64,000 bases of DNA from Mesorhizobium sp. YM1C-6-2 (GCF_003666685.1 NZ_RCIZ01000014.1:1-64000), one strand, 5' to 3'. Numbered from the stretch's first letter, positions 1-8,412 are shown. Translations and numbers: made by a program. The notes: generated by a model from the letters alone, not told the origin.

Positions 1-70
1 GACGGGTTCAAACATGGGTCACTTCTCAATGAAAATTACACGCTCCCCCGGGTCACTTCTCAGCAGCAAT
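1..70. mobile_element. Terminal end of an IS21-like insertion sequence (remnant)
   Basis: The 13-mer GGGTCACTTCTCA occurs twice, at 16-28 and 50-62, in direct orientation with a 34-bp period. Multiple short direct repeats near the ends are typical of IS21-family (istAB) elements. The body of the element would lie left of the window. The sequence downstream joins directly into the middle of a DNA glycosylase reading frame, as expected if the element inserted there. The family assignment is from memory of the repeat pattern; no transposase is visible. Confidence 0.5.
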
Positions 71-589
71 CAACACTTTGATTTCTGTGTGCACGGCGTG
101 GGCGGCATCATCGTTGAAACCGAGGCCTATGCTGCAGATGACCCAGCCTCACACAGTTTCGGCGGAGAGACACGTCGCAACGCTGTCATGTTCGGACCAC
201 CCGGCCACGCATATGTCTACCGCTCCTACGGCCTTCATTGGTGCCTGAATTTCGTTTGTAGCCCAGGATCTGCAGTTCTTCTTCGCGCGATTGAACCGCT
301 GCACGGGATCGATCGGATGGTTGAGCGTCGGAGGCTTACCGGGCTGCGCCTGCTATGTTCCGGCCCCGGCCGGTTAGCGCGGGCTCTGGGGATAGACGGG
401 TCCTGCGATGGCCGATTTCTCGGCGATTCCGCTTTCTCCTTCAACAGACCCGATGCTTCCGTACCGGTGGTCTGCGGCTGCCGGATTGGTATTTCGAAAG
501 CTGTCGACAAAGCATGGCGTTTCGGACAGACCGGCTCTCAATACCTAAGCAGACGTTTTGACATATCTGGTCAACCTTTGAACTCGTAA
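14..589 (+). pseudogene. 5'-truncated 3-methyladenine DNA glycosylase (AAG/Mpg family)
   Basis: From about base 85 the frame encodes the AAG-type glycosylase fold: GGIIVETEAY with the catalytic Glu, then SHSFGG, PPGHAYVY, LLRAIEPL, and a C-terminal RIGISKAVDKAWRF block. This family removes alkylated purines in base excision repair. The roughly 30-residue N-terminal segment before the catalytic motif is absent. In its place the frame runs into the insertion-sequence end, so the only ATG (14) lies inside mobile DNA. The C-terminus looks complete. The gene is therefore probably broken by the insertion; a fused product cannot be excluded but would lack part of the fold. Confidence 0.75.
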
Positions 590-723
590 GCGCCAGCGAG
601 CAAGATGGGTGACGATAGAATTCTCGTGCTGACACCGTACCCGGATTTGAGGCCCCGGCAATCCGGCCCGGCCAGGAACGTTGTTCCATGGGTAGCGTTC
701 TGGCCTGTGCAAGGAGGCTGAAC

Positions 724-1411
724 GTGGATCAGGCAATACAAATATTCGATTGGGAGCGTATGCTTCTGGGCGACGAGCCGACGCTGTTTCTGCTCGAGAT
801 AGCGTTCAGGACAGCCGTCATCTACGTTTATGCCCTGGTGTTACTGAGGTGGCTTGGCAGCCGGACTATAGGACAACTCTCCACAATAGAATTTCTTCTG
901 GTCATCGCGCTCGGATCTGCGGTGGGGGACGCAATGTTCTATCCTGATGTGCCCCTACTTCATGCCCTTCTGGTAATCACGGTCGTTGTCGTCGCCAACA
1001 AAGGTCTAGACACCGTCATCGCGAAGAGCTCAACGGCAGAGCGAGCGATTGACGGCATTCCAGAAGAAGCGATCCGCGGCGGAGTGATGTGTCGCGACTT
1101 TGAGCAGCGACAGCCTCAGCAGAAACGAATTGTTCCAGCAGCTGCGAGAACACGGAGTGGAACATCTCGGTGAGGTGGCGCACGCCTACATCGAAACGGA
1201 TGGCGCGCTGACCGTCTTCAAAGCAAAGGAAAGCAGGCCGGGCTTGCCGATCGTGCCTCCTTGGGAAATAGAACCACCGACCGAGGTCAAAGCCACCCAA
1301 ACGGCAGGCAGGGATTCCCTGGTATGCAAGCAGTGCGGCACGACTGCCGACAGAGATCGATCCACCTGTCTGAATTGCAACCACGACGTATGGGTGCGAG
1401 CCCGAGGCTAA
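724..1411 (+). pseudogene. Frameshifted YetF/DUF421 membrane protein with C-terminal zinc-ribbon-like tail
   Basis: Translation most likely starts at GTG 724, six bases after a perfect AAGGAGG (711-717). The first frame encodes three hydrophobic segments and the DUF421 core (LLRWLGSRTIGQLSTIEF, then KGLD and IDGIPEEAI). After Asp at about 1096-1098 the frame goes out of phase. The rest of the domain (LSRNELFQQLREHG, HAYIETDGALTVF) continues one frame over to 1411. Removing one T from the TTT at 1099-1101 restores a continuous protein, so this is one frameshifted gene. The tail carries two Cys-x2-Cys pairs, unusual for YetF. DUF421 proteins are membrane proteins of poorly defined function, often near stress genes. 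Confidence 0.75.
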
Positions 1412-1597
1412 AACTACCGACAAGAACCGACCCGCCGTCATGGCGGATAGCAGCGCCGTCTTCCAGCCGGCTGAAGGAAGACGGCAGACACGCACACCAA
1501 CCTTAAGACCCCTTGAAACGACGAAAACCGCGCCACAAATCTTGTCTCTTAAACGTCACAGCGCCGGATTGCCGGCCCAAGAGCCAAGGAGGTGTCT

Positions 1598-1882
1598 ATG
1601 CTTGCACAGCCGTTTTTAAAGCCAGTTGTCGTATGGGTCGGACTTGGCTTTCCCCGACAATTGAACACCGTGGCAGATGCCTACCAATTCGCATCGGAGT
1701 GGGGCGGCAATAGCCCTGAGCAACGAGCTGCAGTCCGCGCTTGCAAGGCTGCACTTGCCGGCGACATCGACACTGAAACCGCACGAGGGGTGTTCATGGC
1801 CTTTGCTCGCAAGAAGGACATCTTGGTCGAGGATACGGCGATTCCGCCGGCTGCGAGAAATCGGCGTTCAAGTCACGTCTAA
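1598..1882 (+). CDS. DUF982 domain protein, 94 aa
   Basis: This small soluble protein has the DUF982 pattern: an N-terminal beta strand PVVVWVGLG, a central WGGNSPEQRAA helix, then ACKAALAGDIDTETARGVFMAFA. DUF982 proteins are abundant in rhizobia, often in several copies on plasmids and islands, and have no established function. ATG 1598 is preferred because AAGGAGG at 1586-1592 ends five bases upstream; an in-frame GTG at 1592 sits inside that ribosome-binding site. The gene stands alone in the decayed region between the broken YetF gene and the recombinase, and looks intact. Confidence 0.75.
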   Translation: MLAQPFLKPVVVWVGLGFPRQLNTVADAYQFASEWGGNSPEQRAAVRACKAALAGDIDTETARGVFMAFARKKDILVEDTAIPPAARNRRSSHV

Positions 1883-2262
1883 GGCACTCGAAGGACCGGC
1901 CGGCTGTCACCGCCTGCCGGCCTTCGTCCGCCTCAACGTGGCATCAACAGCCTCTTCACCGACACGTTGGCGCCGATCGGTCTGACCTGCCACTGAGATT
2001 TTCATCCACCTTGGAGTTAGAGCGCGACCATGATTGAAGGACGGACGAATGAAGTGGAAGCGGTATTCGGTTACGCTTGACGGCCATAGCCACTCTCCCC
2101 GCATTCTCACATCGCGGAACGCTATCGAAAGTAGTCAAGCCAGAGCAATCATAATCACTTTCGCGTCCACAAAAGTACACCTTTCTAGCACAGACCTGTT
2201 GACTGTACTTATTGCGTACACTAACCATGTGTCTGCATTCGCATAGAGAAAAGGGTACAGAC
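1883..2262. other. Non-coding gap upstream of the serine recombinase
   Basis: No convincing gene is present. Just after the DUF982 stop, GGCCGGC (1898-1904) pairs with GCCGGCC (1916-1922), a possible weak terminator without a T-tract. GTAC-containing half sites occur near the recombinase start (separate entry). Confidence 0.5.
2204..2220. promoter_or_regulatory. Palindromic site upstream of the serine recombinase
   Basis: TGTAC (2204-2208) and GTACA (2216-2220) form an inverted repeat around the 7-bp spacer TTATTGC, 43 bp before the recombinase ATG. A further AGTACAC lies at 2174-2180. Resolvase-type recombinases often bind short inverted half sites next to their own gene, so this could be an operator or part of a recombination site. 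That role is inference. Confidence 0.35.
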
Positions 2263-2814
2263 ATGGGCAGCATCGTAGGCTACGCGCGGGTCTCGACAGG
2301 ACAGCAGGACTACCAGACGCAGCTTGATCGCTTGAAGGCAGCAGGCGCTACGAAGCTGTTTTCAGAGAAGCGGTCAGGCTTGGACGGTAAACGGCCACAG
2401 CTAGCCGAGTGCTTGCGCTATGTCAGGGAAGGCGACACGCTGCTTGTCACCAAGCTCGACAGGCTCGCTCGCTCGACAGCGGACCTCTACAGGATCGTGA
2501 CGGACCTCAACGATAGGGGCGTCGGCTTCAAGGTGCTGGACGATGCGGCCGTGGACACCACGTCGAGAACCGGCAAGCTCGTCATGGGCATCCTGGCACT
2601 CATCGCGGAGTTCGAAACCGAGATACGCCGGGAGCGTCAGATGGAAGGCATAGCCAAGGCCAAGGCCGAAGGCAGGGTTGGTGGACGGCCCAAGCTCGTC
2701 ACCGATGCGATCGAAGCTGAGATATGGAAGCTGCGGAAAGAGGGTGTCAGCATCCGAAAGATTGCGGCCCAGATAGGCTTCTCAAAGGCCACGGTTCAGA
2801 AGGTACTGGCATAA
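2263..2814 (+). CDS. Serine recombinase (resolvase/invertase family), 183 aa
   Basis: The N-terminal catalytic domain has GYARVST with the nucleophilic Ser at residue 11, followed by the conserved LLVTKLDRLARST stretch and ETEIRRERQMEGI at the end of the E-helix. The C-terminus (GVSIRKIAAQIGFSKATV) is a helix-turn-helix of the HTH_7 type. Length and architecture match Tn3-type resolvases and DNA invertases, which cut and rejoin DNA at short paired sites. ATG 2263 gives the family's usual N-terminus. No transposase or partner gene is adjacent, so it is an orphan or a relic of a transposon or plasmid. All key residues appear intact. Confidence 0.9.
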   Translation: MGSIVGYARVSTGQQDYQTQLDRLKAAGATKLFSEKRSGLDGKRPQLAECLRYVREGDTLLVTKLDRLARSTADLYRIVTDLNDRGVGFKVLDDAAVDTTSRTGKLVMGILALIAEFETEIRRERQMEGIAKAKAEGRVGGRPKLVTDAIEAEIWKLRKEGVSIRKIAAQIGFSKATVQKVLA

Positions 2815-3109
2815 GGTGTGTTGGCAATGCCGCAAGCCGGCATGGTCGCTAGCGGCCACCATCAACAGAACTTCGAGTTACGATGGTTCCGCCTCAATCT
2901 TCGGCCCAATATCTGTGGTTGCTCGTGCCGTCGACGCTCGGGCTGGTCAGGTATGCATCCGACTTCGGCGCATGCAGCAAGGCACGCAACGGACAATTGA
3001 GACCCGCTGCATCATATCACCCTCCCCCCTCCATAACGCAGTCGTAAGATGAGATCACGTCGCTTGCCATCCATCGCAATCGGTACGGAAACGCCGGATA
3101 AGCGCCACC
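2815..3109. other. Intergenic stretch with no recognised feature
   Basis: Short open frames are present, but none has a ribosome-binding site or recognisable sequence. The recombinase (plus strand) ends here and the minus-strand block begins. This is a plausible place for the left boundary of the integrated element, but no copy of the tRNA-derived att sequence is visible. Confidence 0.4.
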
Positions 3110-3643
3110 TCAAAGATCCAGTCCATCGGTGACGAACGACGCCATGCTCTTTCGATGTTCGACTGCCATCCGCGCAAGCTCCATGACGGCATTGCTCTGC
3201 AGGGCGTATTTTGCAGCGGCCCGAGTAATGCGTACTTCATCTGCGTCGGCTTTCTTCTGACGGGCTACGCGGCGCACATCCTCCTTAGCGATCCGCAGTG
3301 CCTCTTCATCGATCTCGTCGAGCAGAGACCAATCGCTTTCCCGTACGTCGTCCGCCACGACCCATCGGCCGTCGAGATAAAAGTAGACGTGCAGGAAGGC
3401 GTTGCTCGAAACATCGCGAACCGTGTTCACCGCTTCGTTAGCGGAGATGTACTTTGTCCCATCGGCCATAACGAAATATCCGCCGCGGCATTCTCCTTCT
3501 CGAAAGCGATTGCTCAGCGGCCCTTCCATCGCGATCTTGAACGGCGTCGCGTTTGGCACGGCAAAAGAGTGGCCGCGGCTCTCTTCCTGGCGTCGCCAAT
3601 AGCACCCGCCGTCCGCGATAACTTGCAGCAATTTGGCTGCCAT
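3110..3643 (-). CDS. Hypothetical protein, 177 aa
   Basis: I do not recognise this protein. It begins with MAAKLLQVIADGG and has an aromatic-rich central part (FLHVYFYLDGRWVVADDV). The C-terminal half is charged and helical (DEEALRIAKEDVRRVARQKKADADE), compatible with a coiled coil. A purine-rich GGGGAGAGC lies just before the ATG at 3643, supporting translation. It is the last gene of the minus-strand block that starts with the integrase, so it may be cargo or a late gene of that element. It has no signal peptide or membrane segment. Confidence 0.6.
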   Translation of the reverse strand: MAAKLLQVIADGGCYWRRQEESRGHSFAVPNATPFKIAMEGPLSNRFREGECRGGYFVMADGTKYISANEAVNTVRDVSSNAFLHVYFYLDGRWVVADDVRESDWSLLDEIDEEALRIAKEDVRRVARQKKADADEVRITRAAAKYALQSNAVMELARMAVEHRKSMASFVTDGLDL

Positions 3644-3783
3644 GTGCTCTCCCCCCGAGTACTGTCATTCCCTTCAAGGATGCGTTTCCTACAGCCAAGT
3701 TCGCTGGCAGTCAGACAACTCGCAGACAAAATTCTAACAACATTATAGATTGCCGCACGGCGTTCCGCCACCGGCAGCGAAAC

Positions 3784-4269
3784 CTACCAATCGGCACGAG
3801 GATCAAGGAGTTCAAGAGGCTCGCCGTGCGAAAGGTTCTGTTCATCCTCGGCCGGCTTATATCGGGCGAAAATTGGTTCGGTTTCTCTCAGAGCGAGATC
3901 ATCCTGGCGCGAGATTTTTGGGGTACCTCTCAATCCCCTATCCGATCTGGTGACGTCACGACTGTTGTCCCCCGAAGGACCTTTACAGTGACCAGCGGAA
4001 GCCTGGGCGTCCGCTATCATACGTAGAAGTTTCGCCGCACTAGCACGGAGCGGCGCTGTCTCGGCCAAGCGCCGTTCGGCATCGCGTCTGACGAGGCCTC
4101 GATCTAAGGCAGCACGAAACTCCGGGTACTTGAGCGCCCACCGCGAGAGAGTTCTATTCGAACACCCTAGCGCTGCGGCGATCTCGGGTTGCGTTATGCC
4201 GCTTCTGGCGAGTTGGATAGCTTCGGCGCAATAGCTCGATGGTCGACCTTGCCGCTGGTTCTGCGTCAT
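3784..4269 (-). CDS. HTH protein resembling phage terminase small subunits, 161 aa
   Basis: Residues about 8-60 form a homeodomain-like helix-turn-helix: GRPSSYCAEAIQLARSGIT, then QPEIAAALGCSNRTLSRWAL and YPEFRAALDRGL. The order G-R/K-P-x-x-Y, Ia-x-G-x-s, eIA-x-x-lG-x-S-x-x-T-x-x-rW, hPEF is typical of terminase small subunits and related phage HTH proteins, which recognise the packaging site. The rest is low-complexity and charged. An AGGAGG lies upstream of ATG 4269. In an integrase-AlpA-primase element, a TerS-like gene would be a packaging-redirection candidate. A plain transcription factor remains possible because the C-terminal oligomerisation part is not recognisable. Confidence 0.55.
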   Translation of the reverse strand: MTQNQRQGRPSSYCAEAIQLARSGITQPEIAAALGCSNRTLSRWALKYPEFRAALDRGLVRRDAERRLAETAPLRASAAKLLRMIADAQASAGHCKGPSGDNSRDVTRSDRGLRGTPKISRQDDLALRETEPIFARYKPAEDEQNLSHGEPLELLDPRADW

Positions 4270-4490
4270 CTTCGCCTCCTGAGGGGCGCTGCCCGCCGGG
4301 CGCGCCGCCCTTTTAGGAGCTGAAATCTATGATAGACATAAATGGCAATATTGCGCTGTATCCCTCAATAACTCGTTGGCGGCCGGTCGGCACCGCTTCC
4401 AGTTTGTCACAGCCAGCGGCGCCCTCCGGGCGCAACCATCCTTATCTCCTTCTGGCGCGGCGTGATGGGTCGCCGCACCAAGTAGCCTCT

Positions 4491-4747
4491 CTATTTTACC
4501 CCGCAGCGACCTTTCAATCTTGCGATCTCGGGCGCGTGGTCGTCATCCTTTCCGAGAGGCACGCCGACTAAGAAAACTCCGAGTGCATCGCGGTCGGCGT
4601 TCTTCTGTTGATTGGCGCTGATGTCTGCGAGCCGGTCGCGGTCGTTCTGTGTCACTTTCGGTTGTCGGCCACCGGCTTGATCTGGTCCGGCGGCGTCGCG
4701 CAGGCCGTCAGAAGGCAAAGGCCTGAGAGAAGAAGAAACTTGTTCAC
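4491..4747 (-). pseudogene. Small lipoprotein gene split by a -1 frameshift
   Basis: From GTG 4747 the minus strand reads MNKFLLLSGLCLLTACATPP, a signal peptide with the lipobox LTAC. That frame stops at TGA 4652-4654 after 31 residues (ADNRK-stop). The -1 frame continues with VTQNDRDRLADISANQQKN and GVFLVGVPLGKDDD, EIARLKGR, ending at 4491. The second part resembles the C-terminus of short rhizobial and phage lipoproteins (GVFLxGVP, EIARLKG), whose N-terminus is normally a lipoprotein signal. The two halves therefore look like one gene. The switch point reads CGA AAG TGA, where slipping by -1 on A-AAG would join the frames. Mutation is the simplest explanation, programmed frameshifting a possible one. 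Confidence 0.5.
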
Positions 4748-4836
4748 GACATCACCCCAATTCCGTTTGATCAACAACGGCGAAACCCCTGGCCGTCTAC
4801 ATCATCGCAGATGGCTGCCAACCATCAAGCGGGTCT

Positions 4837-5232
4837 TCAGGCCCGAACCCGGTTGACGGTTCGCATGAGCCGGTTGGCGTCCCATCGAGTGACATGCCTT
4901 CGTGCGTCCGCTTTCTCGACAATGGTTTCGGCGAGCCGGCGTTCGAAGTGGCTGATCATGCAGTCGCGCTCACAATGCAGCAGCCATACTGCCAAGGCAC
5001 GCGCTTCGCTGAGGGTTGGACAGCAAGCCGGCAGGCTTCGCCGGGGCGGACCCGGCCTCGACCAGCACCGGCGCCGCGGTTTAGTCGGGCGAGCGCGCTG
5101 CGTCTCAAGGTCGAGCAGGTTATCGGTGTAGCGTCGGCGGCGGGTCTGCTTCCGCTCGGCGCGGCTCAGGCGCTGTCGGGTCTGTGCGACGAAGGATCGG
5201 CGATAGGTTTCGAAATCGATGATCTTGCTCAT
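4837..5232 (-). CDS. Hypothetical basic protein, 131 aa
   Basis: I do not recognise this protein. It starts MSKIIDFETYRRSFVAQTRQ and is very rich in Arg in the first half (RLSRAERKQTRRRRYTD). A Pro/Arg-rich central part follows, then a helical C-terminus (HFERRLAETIVEKADARRHV). The high basic content could mean nucleic-acid binding, but that is speculation. It lies just beyond the iteron-bearing inverted repeat that follows the primase gene, in the same orientation. ATG 5232 follows a modest GGAG/GGGA purine stretch. Codon bias is less clear than for the neighbours, so the call is tentative. Confidence 0.45.
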   Translation of the reverse strand: MSKIIDFETYRRSFVAQTRQRLSRAERKQTRRRRYTDNLLDLETQRARPTKPRRRCWSRPGPPRRSLPACCPTLSEARALAVWLLHCERDCMISHFERRLAETIVEKADARRHVTRWDANRLMRTVNRVRA

Positions 5233-5360
5233 CCCAATGCTCCATAGAGTGAGGCCCAGCGCGCCGGCAGGGCATTGGCGCTGCGGCGGGGTCGCCGCCG
5301 GGAGGAAGGGGCTGGCACAGGCGGCACAGGCAACTCGCGCTGCCGCCGCAGTGAGCTTCC

Positions 5361-5551
5361 GATCAGTGAAGTCAGTGAAATCAGTGATCCGCCATTGCGC
5401 GGCTTTTCAAAACAGATCACTTCTCTTCTTCCGATCAGTGATCCAGTCATTTTGCGTATTTCTTTTTCATCTTTTAGGAACAATGTCAGATAGTTAGCAT
5501 GTGTTTTGATTTGAAAAGTCGTGCAATGGCGGATCACTGACTTCACTGATC
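5361..5551. repeat. Large inverted repeat with TCAGTGA iterons; candidate replication origin
   Basis: The left arm (5361-5412) and right arm (about 5504-5551) are near-perfect reverse complements. Each contains GATCAGTGAAGTCAGTG, then ATCCGCCATTGC and CTTTTCAAA. The left arm has one extra 9-bp unit (AAATCAGTG). TCAGTGA occurs at 5363, 5372 and 5381 (9-bp spacing) and at 5435. Its complement TCACTGA occurs at 5534 and 5543. The roughly 90 bp between the arms is T/A-rich for this genome. The block lies directly 3' of the primase-helicase gene, where satellites and small plasmids often carry their origin. The origin role is inferred. Confidence 0.6.
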
Positions 5552-5606
5552 GCAGGCAGTTTTTGACGCTGCGGTTGCTGTCGCCGGACAGGGGTGCCCA
5601 AGGTTG

Positions 5607-8120
5607 TCATTTGCCGCCCCCAACTTCCGGCTCCTTCGCCCGCGCCTGAGCAGCCTGCAGCCGCGCTGCCGGCGTCGCGGCTTCGCGGCCGTAGATCGCC
5701 TGCCGCTTGCCGTTCAGCTTCCACAGGCCGTCTTTGGCGGCAGGGTTGCGAACGATGACGTAGCCGACCGCACCCATCCGGTGCGGCACCTTCCGGCGCG
5801 ACGCCAGATCGCCGAGTTCACGCCCGACCCGATGCTGCATCAGGTCGGAGATGATGACTGCGTCCTTGTCGCCGAGCCCTTCCAGCGCGTCGACCAGCTC
5901 CGCGTCTTCCGGATTGCTGGACGCGTGTACGATCTCCCAGAACGCCCCAGTTTTGAGCGGCGGTTTCTTAGGGTTGAAAGCGCTGATGTCGAGCGTTCGC
6001 AGGTGATCCGCGACGATCTCGAAACCGCATTCCTGCGTGTACCAGCGATAGAGTTCGTCGAAGTACGCCGCCGGTCTCGGGTTTTCCATCAGCGGTGACC
6101 ATGCGACGTAGTGGCGGCGATCATCCGGCGGCAGGAAGAGCCCGTCCGTCTTGTGGTTGGTCGTCAAGACTACGCCGCAGACGTTGGGCACGTTGTACGG
6201 CCGAAGGTGCTTTTCGTTCACGGTCAGCACCTCGGGCGGGGCCACGATGTAGCGTTTAGTCCGCTCGTAGAAGGAGAAGCGGTTGGCGTCGCCGAGATCG
6301 TGGATTTCGCTGATGACCGCGAGTACGGATCGCGCAAACGAGTTGAACTGGCCGAACAGCTCGTCGGGCTTGATGTCGGCGACATTCCACGGCCCGACAG
6401 CCTGCCTGACGGGTTCGAGGATCGTATCCTTGCCGATGCCTGGCTTCCCGCCCAGCAACAGCGCGTGGTTGATTTTTTCCGCCGGCCGCTGCACCCGATG
6501 CGCCATCCAAGAAATGATGTGGGGGGCGTCCTCGGGGTAAACGAGGTGGACATGGTTGCGCCATGGTCCCGGGTCGCCCGACACCGATTTGCAGACCGCA
6601 GGCTTGTACACGTTGAATACGGCCGCCCCTTTGTGAGGGCGTCGACCGCCTTCGTCTATCAGCTCGTCACGTATGATTTCCGGCTCGCCGGGCAGCCATG
6701 TCCGCTGGTCGACCGGGCTATTCCTGTCGAGCCATTCGGACGCGGGTGTTGCGTCACCGTCTTTGACCTCGACCGGAGGGACGCGCGCATTGACGCTGGG
6801 GGCGGGCCACAGCGCACCAGTCGGCTTGTGAATGTACTGATGGGTCTGCATGTCTGCGGCGAAGTCGTCGCAGGTCAGGGCGCGGCCGTGCCTGGCGGCG
6901 TCGGCCCGAGCCGCCTTATCGGTGCGGGCTTTCCGTGTGGTGCGGACCATGCTGTCGAGCGTCCGAAGGTTTATGCCGAGCCGCCGCGACGCCGGGGTGC
7001 GGGCACGCTGATATTCCTTCTGCGCGAGCCGAGAAAGCTTCTCGACTTCGGCGTCTACCAGCTTGTTGTACGCAAGCCGTTCCGCCTCCTCGCCGGTCGC
7101 CACAGCGATGCCGCTGCTCGCTGCCGAGACCTGCAGCTTTCTGAGCCGCTCGCGAATGCCTTCCGACAGGTCGCAGGGCTTCAGCTCAGCTTCAAGGTGC
7201 GTGACGCCTGCAGCGCTCTCCCAGATGGCCAGATTGCCCGTTCTCGTGACCGTCACGAGGCACCGGGTTCGATTAACGGCTTGTGGACCCTCCAGCCAGC
7301 TAGCGCTGCAGCGTAGGCCGTGCTCATGCGCCTTCGCGGCTGTGCGCAACTGGTCGAGCGTCAGCGTGTCGCCGTTCTGCATGTCGAACGTCATGTCGTC
7401 GGTAAGATCGTAGACGCGCGTCGCGTCGTTCTCGCCCTTCGACGAGCGCTCGACGGGGCTCCAGCCGCGTCGCGTCAGCACGTCCTCGACGATGTCGGCG
7501 ATCTGGAAGCACTGCTGCTTCGTCAGCTCGGGAAGCTCCGACTTTTTCGTGTCGAGCAACGACGCCTCGGGATAGCGATACTCGACCTTGACGGTGCCGT
7601 CGTCATCGACCGTGTGCGGGCCTGCGCATCCGAACTGCCGAGGCGAGGCACCGCCAAAAATCTCGACGCGATGGGTGCCGTCATCGACGGTTTCGTCGGA
7701 CTTCGTGAACGCTCGGCTGTGGATGCGACCGAACTCTTCCGACGTTCGGCAGAACCAAGCTTCCTTCGCCCCTTTTCCTTGGCGAATGACGAGCTTGCGG
7801 CGGTTGTAGGCCTGTCCAAGCTCAGGGATGCGCTCGCACACCGTATCGGCGATCTCGTCCATCGCATCCTTGTCATCGGTGTCGAAGTCGATGACGGCCA
7901 GTCCGTTCTCGACGCGCATTCCTGTGGCCGTGTCGCGCGTCGAGCGGTCCCACGACAGGATGGTTTCCTCGGTGATCTCGGCCGAGGTCCAGTCTCTCAT
8001 GAAAGTCCGCTTGTCGCGGTTCCGGATGGGACTGTAGCCGTTTTCCAGCAGCTTCAGCCGGTCGCGCGTATACTGTTTCATCGAACTTGCTTCCGGAGTG
8101 GGAGGGTTAGCGGTGCTCAT
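5607..8120 (-). CDS. Primase-polymerase/SF3-type helicase replication protein, 837 aa
   Basis: The N-terminal third looks like a prim-pol domain: AVIDFDTDD supplies the metal-binding acidic residues and HRVEIFGG follows later. The C-terminal half is a phage-type helicase ATPase: Walker A GGKPGIGKDT near residue 557, Walker B LAVISEIHD, and a TTNHKTDGLFLPPDDRR sensor region as in DUF5906 replication proteins. This arrangement is found in replication proteins of phages, plasmids and satellites such as P4 alpha. ATG 8120 is chosen because it overlaps the stop of the upstream 55-codon gene (ATGA), implying translational coupling. It probably initiates replication at the iteron-rich repeat just downstream. 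Confidence 0.85.
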   Translation of the reverse strand: MSTANPPTPEASSMKQYTRDRLKLLENGYSPIRNRDKRTFMRDWTSAEITEETILSWDRSTRDTATGMRVENGLAVIDFDTDDKDAMDEIADTVCERIPELGQAYNRRKLVIRQGKGAKEAWFCRTSEEFGRIHSRAFTKSDETVDDGTHRVEIFGGASPRQFGCAGPHTVDDDGTVKVEYRYPEASLLDTKKSELPELTKQQCFQIADIVEDVLTRRGWSPVERSSKGENDATRVYDLTDDMTFDMQNGDTLTLDQLRTAAKAHEHGLRCSASWLEGPQAVNRTRCLVTVTRTGNLAIWESAAGVTHLEAELKPCDLSEGIRERLRKLQVSAASSGIAVATGEEAERLAYNKLVDAEVEKLSRLAQKEYQRARTPASRRLGINLRTLDSMVRTTRKARTDKAARADAARHGRALTCDDFAADMQTHQYIHKPTGALWPAPSVNARVPPVEVKDGDATPASEWLDRNSPVDQRTWLPGEPEIIRDELIDEGGRRPHKGAAVFNVYKPAVCKSVSGDPGPWRNHVHLVYPEDAPHIISWMAHRVQRPAEKINHALLLGGKPGIGKDTILEPVRQAVGPWNVADIKPDELFGQFNSFARSVLAVISEIHDLGDANRFSFYERTKRYIVAPPEVLTVNEKHLRPYNVPNVCGVVLTTNHKTDGLFLPPDDRRHYVAWSPLMENPRPAAYFDELYRWYTQECGFEIVADHLRTLDISAFNPKKPPLKTGAFWEIVHASSNPEDAELVDALEGLGDKDAVIISDLMQHRVGRELGDLASRRKVPHRMGAVGYVIVRNPAAKDGLWKLNGKRQAIYGREAATPAARLQAAQARAKEPEVGGGK

Positions 8121-8284
8121 GAGAGCACCGCCTGCAGCAATCGGCCGACGAGGCCGCCCGCCAGAAAGACGAGCCCGCTGAGCGCGAGCCACGTCGACAG
8201 GCCGGCGAAGATGGCGACCGGCAATGGCAGCTCGAAGCTGACGACATTCGGGCCGGTTGGCGAGATGGGGGGTTTTCTGGTCAT
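8117..8284 (-). CDS. Small single-pass membrane protein, 55 aa
   Basis: This frame encodes MTRKPPISPTGPNVVSFELP followed by a long hydrophobic run (VAIFAGLSTWLALSGLVFLA, then GGLVGRLLQAVL) and ends on TGA 8117-8119. The stop overlaps the primase-helicase ATG in an ATGA tetramer, so the two are probably translated together. One or two membrane helices are expected. The position between AlpA-like and primase genes and the small size recall accessory genes of phage satellites, but I do not recognise the family. Only the frame, the hydrophobicity and the coupling are direct evidence. Confidence 0.65.
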   Translation of the reverse strand: MTRKPPISPTGPNVVSFELPLPVAIFAGLSTWLALSGLVFLAGGLVGRLLQAVLS

Positions 8285-8412
8285 CGTGATGGTCCTTCAG
8301 CGGGACCGTCGCGCCTTGACTTTCGGGGCGATAAGACTATGTTTTCTAAGCGTTTCCAGCACTCAGAGAGAAGTCTACCCCCGGTCGTCGTTCGCGACGG
8401 CCGGTTCTCTCG

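Noticed and set aside
2816-3052. Short open frame after the recombinase
   Set aside because: No ribosome-binding site, no recognisable protein features.
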